DNA of 64,000 nt from Streptomyces ficellus (GCF_030406405.1 NZ_JAUEPL010000011.1:61498-125497), one strand, 5' to 3'; positions 52,232 to 62,286 are shown, counted from the first letter of the stretch. Numbers and translations are program-made. The notes: generated by a model not told the origin, from the letters alone.

Positions 52232-55099
52232 TCAGCCGCAGCGGCCCGCCGGACGGGTGCGGGTGACGAGGTTCGTCCAGCCCGTGGTGCCGTCGAGCCA
52301 GACCACCTGGGTGCCGGCGAGCGCCGCCGGTGAGAGTTGTTCGCCGCGGTTGCACGAGACGCGCTGCTTACGGGAGCCGTCGGTGGTCAGCTGCCAGTTC
52401 TTGGGCAGGGTCTCGTTGCGGTACGCCGTGTCCGGCAGGACCGCGTTGACCGTGACCGCCGACTCCGAGACCGTCAGGTCGGAGGCGATCAGTGCGCCCG
52501 GCTTGCCCTCGGCGCTGATGTCGTACGCGCCGGTGCCGTCGAGGTTCGCGCGGCGGATGCCCATCTGGCCGTCGTCGGCGATGTTCTCGTCGGTGAGCCA
52601 GAAGACGTGGCTGCCGTTGACGGCCGTCTGGCCGAGGGTCTGCGGCTCGTCCAGCTGTTCGGCCAGGGTCTTCTTCCCGGTCTTCAGGTCGAGGATCTCC
52701 ACGCCGAGCCGGTAGTCCTGGCCGTCCGGGTACAGCTTGGCGTACGCGATCCTGCCGTGGGCGATGGACGGAAGGCCGGTGAGGACGTCGTCGCCGCCGC
52801 CGTCCACGTACGTGGGCTCACGGTCGCCCGGGCGCAGGTGCACGACATGGCGGGTGAACAGGCCCAGCGTCTCGAAGACCGTCACCCCGTTCTCGACGCG
52901 CAGGCCCGAGACGTCCGAGGTGGTGGAGGTGTACAGCCGCTTGATCGGACCGCCCGCGACGGGCCGGGAGAGGATGTCCACGCTCGCCGGGCCGTACGCC
53001 GCCCAGACGACGGTCCTGCCGTCCGTCGCCGGGTGGACGTGGTAGCGGCCGTCGTTGGGGCTGATCAGCTTGGGGGTGCCCGTGCCGTCCGCCCGGCCGG
53101 CGTAGACGGAGTACGGCTCGGTGCCGTCGTCGTTGGACTTGCTCGCGGCCCACCAGCCGCCGCCCGCCTGGACTCCCGTGCCGCCGGTGTTGAGCTTGCC
53201 GAACAGCTCGTCGGAGTCGACGCCCAGCGCCTGCTCCCAGCCGGCGACGATGCCGTGGGCGTTGAAGGAGCGCTCGGCGGCGTTCAGCCGCTGTCCGGTG
53301 ACGCCCAGGTCCTTGGCCGCGGCGACCACCGCGTTGCGGCCGTCGGTGAAGCCGTCCAGCGGGGTCATGTACTCGGTCAGCGCCTTGTACACGATCCGGT
53401 CGGCGAGCTCCGCGCCCAGGTCCTCGCGCAGGTCCCACAACGCGCCGGAGAAGATGGTCGAGTTGAGGTGTACACCCCCGTTGTCGGTGCCGAAGGTGAC
53501 GCCCAGGAAGTTCTTCGAGGTCGTCGCGCCGTCGTTGAGGTCACGGAAGGCGCACGCGCGGGGTGCCGTCGTACGGCACAGGTCCTCGCCGATCAGGCCC
53601 GCGTCGGGGTCGTCCATGGACATGCCGGTACGGGTGACGTCGATGGCGTTGCCGAAGTAGTCGGCGATCGCCTCGTTGAGGGCGCCGGACTGGCCCGCGT
53701 ACACGAGGTTGGCGCTGTTCTCGACCACGCCGTGCGTCATCTCGTGGCCGACCACGTCGAGGTCCGCCGACAGCGGCTTGTACTCCTCGTCGCCGGAGCC
53801 GTACACCATTTTCGTCCCGTCCCAGAAGGCGTTGACGAACGGCAGCCCCAGCTCGGTGACGCCCACAAGGGAGTTGACGGAGGAGCCGCGGCCGTCGAGG
53901 CCGGTCCTGGCGTGGTGCTTCTTGTAGTAGTCGTAGACCTGCCCGGCCGCCCAGTGCGCGTCGATGGCGCCCGCGTCGGTGGCCTCGCGGCCGAACTGAG
54001 GGGTGGGCGAGCCGAACTCCGCGATGCCCTCCGGCCAGGTGCCCACGACCTCGTAGACGTCCTTGTCGCGGGCGTCCCACGTGGTCAGGGTGTTCTTGGT
54101 GCCGTCCGCCATGCGGGCGTGGTCGGCCAGGACGTACCGGTCGCCGTCCTTGCGGACGTTCAGCGCGACCTTCGCGCCGTTGAGCAGCGTGCCGCTGCCG
54201 ACCGTGCCCGGGTGCTCGGCGGCCGGGTGCTCGGCGGCCGGGTGCTCGGCGGCCGGGTGCTCGGCGGCCGGATGCAGCACGGCACGGCGGTCCGCGGCCT
54301 TGCGGGCTGCGGCCCTGGGCGCCGCCGCGGTCGCGGTCCTCGGCGGCGTGATCGTCTTGATGGCGCTGAACTGGAGTACGGGGAACCCGGCCCGCGCGTC
54401 GATGTAGACCTGCTGGAGCACGGGCGCGCCGGTCGCCGGGTTCGTCCCGCGTACGGTCACGTGGTGGGCGAGGACGCCCTCGCCGCGCGGGATCACCACC
54501 AGGCCCCCGGCGGTTCCGCTGAGCGGCGTGGCCCTCTTCGCGTCGGTCCTGGCCAGGCGGTGGCCGCCGAGCCGTTCGAGGGTGGCGGCGACCGCGCGCC
54601 GTACCGCCACGTCCTTGGCCACGGCCGGCTCCACACCGGTCGTCAGGCCTGTGAAGTACTTGCCCGACGTGCCGGTGACGACCCGTTCACCGCCCTTGGT
54701 CTCCATCCGGACCACGTACTGCCCGCCGAGCACCGGCACGCCCCGGTGCTTCTGCTGAAGCCGTACGGTCTCCTCGGCGCCGCGCCTCAGCGTCTGCACG
54801 GGGGCGAGATCACGCCCCGGTTGGGCGATCTTGTAGCGGCTCTCCTTGGCGGCCAGGTGCCCGCGCGCCGCGTCCGCCGGGCTCGCCTTCCCGTCCGCCG
54901 CCTCGCGGATGCCGTCGACCAGGGCGGGGGTCGCGGTCCGCGCCCCCGGGATGACGTCGGCGGGCGGTTGCGCGGCGGGCGGGGTCGCCGCCCCGGCCGG
55001 AATCGCCGTGATCAGAAGCCCGGCGGCGGCGAGCAGTGCCGCTCCCCCGGCCCCCGCCCGTATGCCGGATCCCCCTGCGTGCGTGCTGCGTGTGCGCAC
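52232..55099 (-). CDS. Secreted M4 (thermolysin-type) metallopeptidase
   Basis: 955 aa from GTG 55099, eight bases after GGGAGGGG. Signal peptide (LLAAAGLLITAIPAGA), FTP/PepSY propeptide (about 50-250), a tandem repeat linker (about 276-296), then the catalytic domain: zinc motif VVGHEMTHG (about 451), third ligand Glu in SGALNEAIADYFGN (about 475), and DNGGVHLNSTIF. The C-terminal 330 residues form a WD/TolB-like propeller-type region (repeated DGR/NGV...WAAYGP, FWLTDE). Neutral protease exported for nutrient use or development. Divergent from a regulator that probably controls it. Confidence 0.94.
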   Translation of the reverse strand: MRTRSTHAGGSGIRAGAGGAALLAAAGLLITAIPAGAATPPAAQPPADVIPGARTATPALVDGIREAADGKASPADAARGHLAAKESRYKIAQPGRDLAPVQTLRRGAEETVRLQQKHRGVPVLGGQYVVRMETKGGERVVTGTSGKYFTGLTTGVEPAVAKDVAVRRAVAATLERLGGHRLARTDAKRATPLSGTAGGLVVIPRGEGVLAHHVTVRGTNPATGAPVLQQVYIDARAGFPVLQFSAIKTITPPRTATAAAPRAAARKAADRRAVLHPAAEHPAAEHPAAEHPAAEHPGTVGSGTLLNGAKVALNVRKDGDRYVLADHARMADGTKNTLTTWDARDKDVYEVVGTWPEGIAEFGSPTPQFGREATDAGAIDAHWAAGQVYDYYKKHHARTGLDGRGSSVNSLVGVTELGLPFVNAFWDGTKMVYGSGDEEYKPLSADLDVVGHEMTHGVVENSANLVYAGQSGALNEAIADYFGNAIDVTRTGMSMDDPDAGLIGEDLCRTTAPRACAFRDLNDGATTSKNFLGVTFGTDNGGVHLNSTIFSGALWDLREDLGAELADRIVYKALTEYMTPLDGFTDGRNAVVAAAKDLGVTGQRLNAAERSFNAHGIVAGWEQALGVDSDELFGKLNTGGTGVQAGGGWWAASKSNDDGTEPYSVYAGRADGTGTPKLISPNDGRYHVHPATDGRTVVWAAYGPASVDILSRPVAGGPIKRLYTSTTSDVSGLRVENGVTVFETLGLFTRHVVHLRPGDREPTYVDGGGDDVLTGLPSIAHGRIAYAKLYPDGQDYRLGVEILDLKTGKKTLAEQLDEPQTLGQTAVNGSHVFWLTDENIADDGQMGIRRANLDGTGAYDISAEGKPGALIASDLTVSESAVTVNAVLPDTAYRNETLPKNWQLTTDGSRKQRVSCNRGEQLSPAALAGTQVVWLDGTTGWTNLVTRTRPAGRCG
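54211..54272 (-). repeat. Tandem 15-bp repeat in the M4 peptidase gene
   Basis: GTGCTCGGCGGCCGG (plus strand) repeated four times, encoding HPAAE repeats between the propeptide and the catalytic domain. Because the unit is in frame, copy number can vary without loss of the protein. Confidence 0.9.
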
Positions 55100-55248
55100 C
55101 GTCCGTACCCCTCCCACGTGCTGATCAGCCGTTCAGGTGGTCATGGCCATGCAAGCGGCGGGGGGTCAGAGGGGCAATGGATCAAGGGGGTTGAGAAGTG
55201 GACACGCACACTTGTGTGGCCTGAGCGGGCGGAGTGAGAATCCGACGC

Positions 55249-56217
55249 ATGATCCAGGGAGAACTGACCACTCTCGGCCTGGGCAGGACCGAGGAGCGCG
55301 CCTACGAGGCGCTGCTGAGGGAACAGGCGGACGGGGCCGACGATTTGGCACGGCTGCTGGACCTGCCGCGCGAGCGGCTGGACGCGGCGCTGGACCGGCT
55401 CGTCGAGCACGGTTTCGCCCGGCCGCCCGATCCTGCTCACGAGGGCTGCCTGCCGCACCCGGCCGCGCCCGCCGCCGCGCTCCGTACGCTCATCCACCGC
55501 CGCCAGGCGGAACTGCACCTGAAGTCGGCGGAGCTGGCGCGGTTACGGATGGCGGCGGACCGGCTGGTGGGGGACTTCGGCGAGCCGCGTGCGAGCGGCG
55601 CGGGCGTGGAGGTGGTGACGGGGCGGCGGGCGATCGCCGCACGCGTGGAGGGGCTGCTGGCCGCCGCCGAGCGGGAGGTGGTGATCCTGGACCGGCCGCC
55701 GTTCACCTCGCCGGACGTCGGCGCGCTGCTGGCCCGGGGCGTGAAGGTGCGGGCCGTGCTGGACCGGGCCGGGCTGGCGGACCCGGCGCGGACGCGGGCG
55801 CTGGCCTGCCTGGCCGGGCGGGGGCTACGGGTTCGGGTCGCCGGGGACGTCCCCGCCAAGCTGCTCGCCGTGGACCGGCGCATCACGCTGCTGCCGCCGA
55901 CGGAGGCGGCCGGGCCGCGGGCGTCCGCGCTGGTGGTGGGAGACGGGCTGCTGTGCGGGGCGCTGGTGCCGCTGTTCGAGGCGGTGTGGGAGCGGGCCAC
56001 GCCGCTGGGCGGGGGCGACGGGGGGCTGCGCGGGCCGCAGCGTGAGCTATTGGCGCTGCTCGCGGCGGGGCTCAAGGACGAGGCGATCGCCCGCCGACTG
56101 GGCGTCCATGTGCACACGGCACGGCGGCGGATCAGCCGGCTGCTCGAATCGCTGGACGCCCGGACGCGGTTCCAGGCGGGGGCACGGGCCTCGTCGCGGG
56201 GGTGGCTGGATTCCTGA
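55249..56217 (+). CDS. TrmB-type / LuxR-type HTH regulator
   Basis: 322 aa from ATG 55249 (GGAG about 14 bases upstream). N-terminus resembles TrmB winged helix (LTTLGLGRTEERAYEALLREQADGADDLARLLDLPRERLDAALDRLVEHGFA); the centre is a degenerate PLD-like effector domain; the C-terminus is a LuxR-type HTH (RELLALLAAGLKDEAIARRLGVHVHTARRRISRLL, about 270-305). Common pairing in Streptomyces with a divergent secreted peptidase, which it probably activates. The gap holds ACACTTGTGT, a small palindrome. Confidence 0.87.
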   Translation: MIQGELTTLGLGRTEERAYEALLREQADGADDLARLLDLPRERLDAALDRLVEHGFARPPDPAHEGCLPHPAAPAAALRTLIHRRQAELHLKSAELARLRMAADRLVGDFGEPRASGAGVEVVTGRRAIAARVEGLLAAAEREVVILDRPPFTSPDVGALLARGVKVRAVLDRAGLADPARTRALACLAGRGLRVRVAGDVPAKLLAVDRRITLLPPTEAAGPRASALVVGDGLLCGALVPLFEAVWERATPLGGGDGGLRGPQRELLALLAAGLKDEAIARRLGVHVHTARRRISRLLESLDARTRFQAGARASSRGWLDS

Positions 56218-56247
56218 GCCGGGCGGCCATGGGCAAGGATGGGGCGT

Positions 56248-57039
56248 ATGCACGGGAAAAGGCCGTCGCCAAGGCCGTTGTTGTGGATCGCCGCCCTCAC
56301 CGTCGTGGCCACCGCCGGCGCGTGCGCGGGACCGTCCCATTCGGCGCCGCGCGCGCGGGCCGCCACGAGCGGCCCACCGGCGCCGCAGCGTTCGGCCGCA
56401 CCCGGGGCCGGGCTGCCATCGGTGGGGGTACTGCTCGACGCACACGGCCACTGGTGCACGGCGAGCGTGGTGGACAGCCCAAAGGGCAACGTCGTCGCGA
56501 CCGCCGCGCACTGCGTGTACGGGGACGGGGCGGCCACCGAGAACTTCTCGTTCGCGCCCGCCTATAGCGGGAAGGCCCGGAATCCGGCGCCGTACGGGGA
56601 GTGGAAGGTCCGCTCGGTGGCGGTGGACGACGCGTGGCGCGAGCACGCCGACGACGCGCACGACTACGCCTTCCTGACGCTGGAGGCGGACGGCCGTGGC
56701 CGCCAGGTGCAGCAGGTGGTCGGCGCGGCGAAGCCGGAGTGGACGTCCGGGCCGGTGCGCCGCGTGACGGTCGTCGGCTACCCCAACAAGGAGCACAATC
56801 CGGCCGACGGGCCCGTCTCGTGCACCACGGGCACGGCGAAGGACCCGCACCTGGCCGGCTCGATGGTGATGGAGTGCGACGGCTTCTTCGACGGCACCAG
56901 CGGCAGCCCCTGGCTCGCGGACGGCCGTCTGATCGGCGTGCTGAGCGGCGGCGACACGGACACGGAGTCCACGGCGGTGCTCTTCGACGCGAGGACGCGG
57001 GCGCTGTACGACCGCGCGGTGAAGGCGTCGGGCGCCTGA
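56248..57039 (+). CDS. Secreted trypsin-like serine protease
   Basis: 263 aa from ATG 56248 (AGGA nine bases upstream). N-terminal signal segment (LLWIAALTVVATAGACA), with only a poor lipobox. Catalytic triad His in TAAHCVYG (about 86), Asp in HDYAFLTLE (about 138), Ser in GTSGSPWL (about 217); Cys pairs near the His and the Ser. Resembles V8/glutamyl-type exported proteases. Convergent with lon. Confidence 0.9.
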   Translation: MHGKRPSPRPLLWIAALTVVATAGACAGPSHSAPRARAATSGPPAPQRSAAPGAGLPSVGVLLDAHGHWCTASVVDSPKGNVVATAAHCVYGDGAATENFSFAPAYSGKARNPAPYGEWKVRSVAVDDAWREHADDAHDYAFLTLEADGRGRQVQQVVGAAKPEWTSGPVRRVTVVGYPNKEHNPADGPVSCTTGTAKDPHLAGSMVMECDGFFDGTSGSPWLADGRLIGVLSGGDTDTESTAVLFDARTRALYDRAVKASGA

Positions 57040-57351
57040 GCCGAACCCGGGGTCCGGTCCCGGGCGGGAGTCCCGGCCGGGCGGCGCCCGGCGGGGCCGG
57101 CCGGGCCGGTGCGCGGCCGGTGTCGCGGGGCCCTTACGCCAGGCGGCCCACCGGGCGGCCGACCCCGCGGCCACGGTGCCGGGCGTCACCCGGCCCCGCC
57201 GCGCGGAGGGCGCGGCGGGGCTCACGGGGGGGCCGGTCCCCGAGCCCGCGAGGGCTCACGGGGCTCCCGGGGGGCCGGTCCCCGAGCCCGCCAGGGCTCC
57301 CGGGCTCACCGGTGCTCCGGGGCTCCCGGGCTCCCCGGGCTCCCGGCGGGG
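57040..57351. repeat. GC-rich intergenic repeats between converging genes
   Basis: 312 bases, no gene. A 42-base unit containing CCGGTCCCCGAGCCCGC occurs at 57233 and again at 57275, followed by short CTCCCGGG tracts to 57350. Self-complementary enough to act as a two-way terminator for the protease and lon genes. Confidence 0.6.
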
Positions 57352-59775
57352 TCAGGCCGCGACGGGTTCCGCGGCCGGGGCCGTCGTCGCCGGGGCGAGG
57401 GCGATCTCCAGCACCTGGCGGACGTCCGTCACCGGGTGGACCTCCAGCCTGTCGAGGATCTCGGCCGGGACGTCGTCCAGGTCCGCCTCGTTCCGCTTCG
57501 GGATCACGACCGTGGTGATGCCCGCCCGGTGCGCGGCCAGCAGCTTCTGCTTCACGCCGCCGATGGGCAGCACCCGCCCGGTCAGCGACACCTCGCCGGT
57601 CATCGCCACGTCCGTGCGCACCAGGCGCCCGGACAGCAGCGAGGCGAGGGCCGTCGTCATCGTGATGCCCGCGCTCGGGCCGTCCTTCGGGACCGCGCCC
57701 GCCGGGAAGTGGATGTGCACGCCCCGGTCCTTCAGGCCGGTGACGGGCAGCTCAAGTTCGGCGCCGTGCGAGCGCAGGAAGCTCAGGGCGATCTGCGCGG
57801 ACTCCTTCATCACGTCACCGAGCTGACCGGTCAGGGTCAGTCCCGCCGCGCCGGTCTCCGGGTCGGCCAGCGACGCCTCGACGAACAGGACGTCGCCGCC
57901 CGCGCCGGTGACCGCGAGGCCCGTCGCCACGCCCGGCACGGCGGTGCGGCGCTCGGCCGGGTCCTGGGCGGACTCGGGCACGTGGTGCGGCCGGCCGATG
58001 AGGCGGCGCAGGTCGGACTCCTCGACGGTGACCGGCAGCTCCCGCTCGCCCAGTTCGTGCTGGGCCGCGATCTTCCGCAGCAGCCGGGCGATCGACCGCT
58101 CCAGGTTCCGTACGCCCGCCTCCCGCGTGTACTCGCCGGCCAGCTTGCGCAGCGCCGGTTCCTCGATGGTGACCTCGCCCGCCTCCAGACCGGCCCGTTC
58201 CAGCTGGCGCGGGAGCAGGTGATCGCGGGCGATGACGATCTTCTCGTCCTCGGTGTAGCCGTCGAGCCGGACGATCTCCATCCGGTCGGCCAGCGCCTCG
58301 GGGATGGCCTCCAGGACATTGGCGGTGGCGAGGAAGACGACGTCGGAGAGGTCGAGTTCGACCTCCAGGTAGTGGTCGCGGAAGGTGTGGTTCTGGGCGG
58401 GGTCCAGCACCTCCAGCAGCGCCGCCGCCGGATCGCCGCGGAAGTCGGAGCCGACCTTGTCGATCTCGTCGAGCAGGACGACCGGGTTCATGGACCCGGC
58501 CTCCTTGATGGCGCGGACGATCCGGCCGGGCATCGCGCCCACGTACGTACGCCGGTGGCCCCGGATCTCCGCCTCGTCGCGTACGCCACCGAGGGCGACC
58601 CGCACGAACGTCCGGCCCATCGCGTGCGCGACCGACTCACCCAGTGACGTCTTGCCGACGCCCGGCGGCCCGACCAGCGCGAGCACCGCGCCGCCGCGCC
58701 GCCCGCCGACGACGCCCATGCCGCGGTCGGCGCGCCGCTTGCGCACCGCCAGGTACTCGGTGATCCGTTCCTTCACGTCGTCCAGGCCCGCGTGTTCGGC
58801 GTCCAGGATCTCCTTGGCGCCCTTGATGTCGTACTGGTCCTCGGTGCGTTCGTTCCACGGCATGTCGAGGACGGTGTCCAGCCACGTCCGGATCCACGAG
58901 CCCTCGGGCGACTGGTCGGAGGTCCGCTCCAGCTTGCCGACCTCCTTCAGCGCGGCCTCGCGCACCTTCTCGGGCAGGTCGGCGGCCTCGACGCGGGCCC
59001 GGTAGTCGTCGGTCTCGTCGCCGTCCCCGGAGTCGCCGTTGAGCTCGCGCAGCTCCTTGCGTACGGCTTCGAGCTGGCGGCGCAGCAGGAACTCCCGCTG
59101 CTGCTTGTCGACGCCCTCCTGGACGTCCTTGGCGATGGACTCGGCGATGTCCTGCTCGGCGAGGTGGTCGCGCAGCTGCTCGGTGGCGAGCTTGAGCCGG
59201 GCGACCGGGTCCTCGGTCTCCAGCAGCTCCACCTTCTGGGCGGTCGTCAGGAAGGGGGAGTACCCGGAGTTGTCGGCGAGGGCGGAGACGTCGTCGATCT
59301 GCTGGACGCGGTCCACGACCTGCCAGGCGCCGCGCTTCTTCAGCCAGCTGGTGGCGAGCGCCTTGTACTCCTTGACCAGGTCGGTGATCTGCCCGGGCAG
59401 CGGGTCGGGGACCTTCTCCTCGACCGTGGTGCCCTCGATCCAGAGCGCGGCGCCCGGCCCGGTCGTCCCGGCGCCGACCTTGACCCGGTGGCGGCCGCGG
59501 ATGAGCGCGCCGGGGTCGCCGTCGGAGAGCCGCCCCACCTGCTCGACCGTGCCCAGGACGCCCATCGCGGCGTACGTCCCGTCGATCCGGGGGACCAGCA
59601 GCACCTGCGGCTTGCCCTTCCCTTCCCCACCGGTCCGCGCGGCGGCCTGCGCGGCCTCCACCGCGGCGCGCACCTCGGTGTCGGTGAGGTCCAGCGGCAC
59701 CACCATTCCCGGCAGGACGACCTCGTCGTCGAGGGGCAGCACGGGCAGGGTCAGCGGTGCGGACGTCGAAGCCAT
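57352..59775 (-). CDS. lon: ATP-dependent protease Lon
   Basis: 807 aa, normal length. N-terminal substrate-binding domain, coiled region, AAA+ core with Walker A GPPGVGKTS (about residue 370) and VVLLDEIDKVGSDFRGDP, and protease domain with catalytic Ser in PKDGPSAGITM (about 701) and Lys in IGGVKQKLLAAH (about 743). Start is ATG 59775 with GGGGAG upstream; the frame is open further but not coding. A HAIR-like operator lies 23 bases upstream, fitting the known HspR control of lon in Streptomyces. Confidence 0.97.
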   Translation of the reverse strand: MASTSAPLTLPVLPLDDEVVLPGMVVPLDLTDTEVRAAVEAAQAAARTGGEGKGKPQVLLVPRIDGTYAAMGVLGTVEQVGRLSDGDPGALIRGRHRVKVGAGTTGPGAALWIEGTTVEEKVPDPLPGQITDLVKEYKALATSWLKKRGAWQVVDRVQQIDDVSALADNSGYSPFLTTAQKVELLETEDPVARLKLATEQLRDHLAEQDIAESIAKDVQEGVDKQQREFLLRRQLEAVRKELRELNGDSGDGDETDDYRARVEAADLPEKVREAALKEVGKLERTSDQSPEGSWIRTWLDTVLDMPWNERTEDQYDIKGAKEILDAEHAGLDDVKERITEYLAVRKRRADRGMGVVGGRRGGAVLALVGPPGVGKTSLGESVAHAMGRTFVRVALGGVRDEAEIRGHRRTYVGAMPGRIVRAIKEAGSMNPVVLLDEIDKVGSDFRGDPAAALLEVLDPAQNHTFRDHYLEVELDLSDVVFLATANVLEAIPEALADRMEIVRLDGYTEDEKIVIARDHLLPRQLERAGLEAGEVTIEEPALRKLAGEYTREAGVRNLERSIARLLRKIAAQHELGERELPVTVEESDLRRLIGRPHHVPESAQDPAERRTAVPGVATGLAVTGAGGDVLFVEASLADPETGAAGLTLTGQLGDVMKESAQIALSFLRSHGAELELPVTGLKDRGVHIHFPAGAVPKDGPSAGITMTTALASLLSGRLVRTDVAMTGEVSLTGRVLPIGGVKQKLLAAHRAGITTVVIPKRNEADLDDVPAEILDRLEVHPVTDVRQVLEIALAPATTAPAAEPVAA

Positions 59776-59797
59776 GATCTCCCCTTCAGCAGTCAAG

Positions 59798-59816
59798 TTG
59801 AGCTGTACAGGCTCAA
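59798..59816 (-). promoter_or_regulatory. HAIR-like HspR operator of lon
   Basis: TTGAGC-7 bases-GCTCAA in perfect symmetry, against the HAIR consensus CTTGAGT-N7-ACTCAAG. It sits 23 bases before the lon start, where a repressor would block it. Heat-shock control through HspR is established for Streptomyces lon; this site is an inference from match and position. Confidence 0.7.
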
Positions 59817-59864
59817 TGCTTGTGATCCCCCGGATGTTCCCTCTGCCGTGTTCGCTGTGAGCGA

Positions 59865-60626
59865 TCAGCCGGCTGCGACCCAGCGGCGCCGCGCCGCCCG
59901 GCGCACCAGCGGCCAGCAGCCGACACCGATCAACAGGGCCAGCGGATGGCCCCAGTTGGTGAGCGGATCGGTGAACGCGATCAGGTCCTGGAGCAGCATC
60001 ACCGACACCCACGCGAGCACGATCCCGCGCGCCACCGGATGGAGCAGGCCCGCCAGCGCCCCGACGGAGGCCATCAGCCCGAAACTGATGCCGTAGTCGA
60101 GCCGGTGCAAGGACGTGTGGGGCAGCTGCCCGGCCAGTACGGACAGGCCGACCGGGATCTCGGTGGCCAGCGTCGCCACGACGTGCCCGACCAGGAACAC
60201 CGCGGCCGCCCGCCACGCGCCGACGCGGCGCTCCAGCGCGGTCAGGACGAAGACGAACCCGATGACGTACGGGGAGGACAGCCCGCCCGCCACCCACAGC
60301 GCGCTGGCGAGGAGGACGAGCAGCGGCGTACGGGACAGATGGGCGACGTCGGTACTGGAGGCGTCCAGCAGATGGGCGACGGTGCCGGGGTCGGCGTACT
60401 CGGCGAAGAGCGAGGTGGCGACCAGGACGAGGGTGTAGCCGAAGGTGAACGGCGTACCGGTGGGGGTGGGCAGCAGCCGGCCGGCCCGCCGCCACCATGA
60501 CGGTACGGGGGGCGCGGGAGCGGCGGTGACCGGGCGCCGGCGCGGGATGCCGTGCAGCGGCTCAACGCCTCGACGCGCGGCACGCGTCCGGAGCTGGTGC
60601 ACCGCGAGGCCGCCCTTCCCTCTCAC
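59865..60626 (-). CDS. Rhomboid-like membrane protein
   Basis: 253 aa from GTG 60626 (GTG 60602 has the better RBS GGGAAGGG). Six hydrophobic segments; DYGISFGLMASVGALAGLL resembles the GxS region of rhomboid proteases, with an S but no clear catalytic His pairing, so activity is unsure. Codes away from spdSyn-like gene next door and towards lon, 90 bases from the lon start. Confidence 0.75.
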   Translation of the reverse strand: MRGKGGLAVHQLRTRAARRGVEPLHGIPRRRPVTAAPAPPVPSWWRRAGRLLPTPTGTPFTFGYTLVLVATSLFAEYADPGTVAHLLDASSTDVAHLSRTPLLVLLASALWVAGGLSSPYVIGFVFVLTALERRVGAWRAAAVFLVGHVVATLATEIPVGLSVLAGQLPHTSLHRLDYGISFGLMASVGALAGLLHPVARGIVLAWVSVMLLQDLIAFTDPLTNWGHPLALLIGVGCWPLVRRAARRRWVAAG

Positions 60627-60759
60627 AAACCCCGAACCGCCCCCGGATCAACCTTGCCCGAGCCGACGCGATCATGTGGCGCCCGCTCCATGACATAGGT
60701 CACACCGGGCAACCCGCGGCCCGCCCCCGCGTGGCGCCTGCCTCGCTACGCTGACGCCC

Positions 60760-61467
60760 ATGGCCGCGACTGATCACCCGCCGACCGAGCCCCTGACCAT
60801 CCCCGGCCCACCCGTCACCCTCGACCGGCGTGAGGGTCCGTACGGCGAGGTGGTGCTGCGCCGGCGCGGCGAGGACTTCGAGATCATCGCCAACGGCACG
60901 TTCCTGATGGACACCTCCGACGGCCGCTCCGAGCGGCTGCTGATCGACGCCGCCCGCCAGGCGCTCGGCACGCGCCCGCACCCGGCCGTCCTCGTCGGCG
61001 GGCTCGGCGTCGGCTTCTCGCTGGCGCACGCGGCCGCCGACCCCGCCTGGGGCCGGATCGCGGTGGTGGAACGGGAGCAGGCCATCATCGACTGGCACCG
61101 TCAGGGCCCGCTCGCCCGTGTCTCCGGCGAGGCGCTCGCCGATCCGCGCACCGTCCTGGTCCACGACGACCTCGTCGCGTACGTGCACGACTCCCCCGAC
61201 ACGTATGACGCGCTCTGCCTCGACATCGACAACGGCCCCGGCTGGACCGTCACGGAGGGCAACGACAGCCTCTACTCGCCCGCCGGTCTGGCGGCCTGCG
61301 CGGCCCGCCTGAACCCCGGCGGAGTGCTCGCCGTCTGGTCCGCGCGACCGTCCGCCGATTTCGAAGAGTCATTGCGGAATGCCGGTTTCAGCGGGGTAAG
61401 AACCGAAGAGATCCCGGTTGCCCGGGGCGTACCGGACGTGGTCCACCTCGCCGTTCGACCTGCGTAG
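60760..61467 (+). CDS. Spermidine-synthase-like methyltransferase fold protein
   Basis: 235 aa. SAM-like motif VLVGGLGVGFSLAHA (about residue 75), acidic end of strand VVEREQAIIDWHR, and CLDIDNGPGW. Resembles spermidine synthase but lacks the N-terminal beta domain and full aminopropyl site, so the substrate is uncertain. Stands between the rhomboid-like gene and a two-component pair. Confidence 0.82.
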   Translation: MAATDHPPTEPLTIPGPPVTLDRREGPYGEVVLRRRGEDFEIIANGTFLMDTSDGRSERLLIDAARQALGTRPHPAVLVGGLGVGFSLAHAAADPAWGRIAVVEREQAIIDWHRQGPLARVSGEALADPRTVLVHDDLVAYVHDSPDTYDALCLDIDNGPGWTVTEGNDSLYSPAGLAACAARLNPGGVLAVWSARPSADFEESLRNAGFSGVRTEEIPVARGVPDVVHLAVRPA

Positions 61468-61549
61468 CCGGGACGCGGTCGGTGCCTTTACGCTGCTGAC
61501 CGAACACACGGATCTACACGCTCGCGCAGGACGCGACAGGGGCGGGGCG

Positions 61550-62286
61550 ATGGAGCAGACACACACCAGCCATACCGGCACGGCGGCGGTCACGCCGGGT
61601 ACGCAGCGCCGAGTGCTGGTCGTCGAGGACGACACCACCATCGTCGAGGCGATCTCCGCACGGCTCCGCGCCGAGGGGTTCCTGGTGCAGACGGCCACCG
61701 ACGGCCCGGCGGCCGTGGACGCCGCCGAGGCGTGGCAGCCCGACCTGATGGTGCTCGACATCATGCTGCCCGGCTTCGACGGCCTGGAGGTCTGCCGCCG
61801 GGTCCAGGCCCAGCGGCCGGTACCGGTGCTGATGCTGACGGCTCGCGACGACGAGACCGACATGCTGGTGGGCCTCGGGGTCGGCGCCGACGACTACATG
61901 ACCAAGCCGTTCTCGATGCGGGAGCTGGCGGCCCGGGTGCATGTGCTGTTGCGCCGGGTGGAGCGGGCGGCGCTGGCCGCGGTGACGCCGCGCAGCGGCA
62001 TCCTGCGCCTGGGCGAGCTGGAGATCGACCACGCGCAGCGGCGGGTGCGGGTCAAGGGCGACGACGTCCACCTCACGCCGACCGAGTTCGATCTGCTGGT
62101 GTGCCTGGCGAACACCCCGCGCGCGGTGCTCTCCCGCGAGCAGTTGCTCGCCGAGGTGTGGGACTGGGCGGACGCGTCGGGCACCCGGACCGTGGACAGC
62201 CACATCAAGGCGCTGCGCCGCAAGATCGGCGCCGAGCGCATCCGTACGGTGCACGGTGTCGGGTACGCCCTGGAGACGCCGGCCCC

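Noticed and set aside
59776..60498. N-terminal extension of Lon by about 240 residues
   Set aside because: That part is a shadow of the rhomboid-like gene; Lon has normal length from ATG 59775 with a good RBS.
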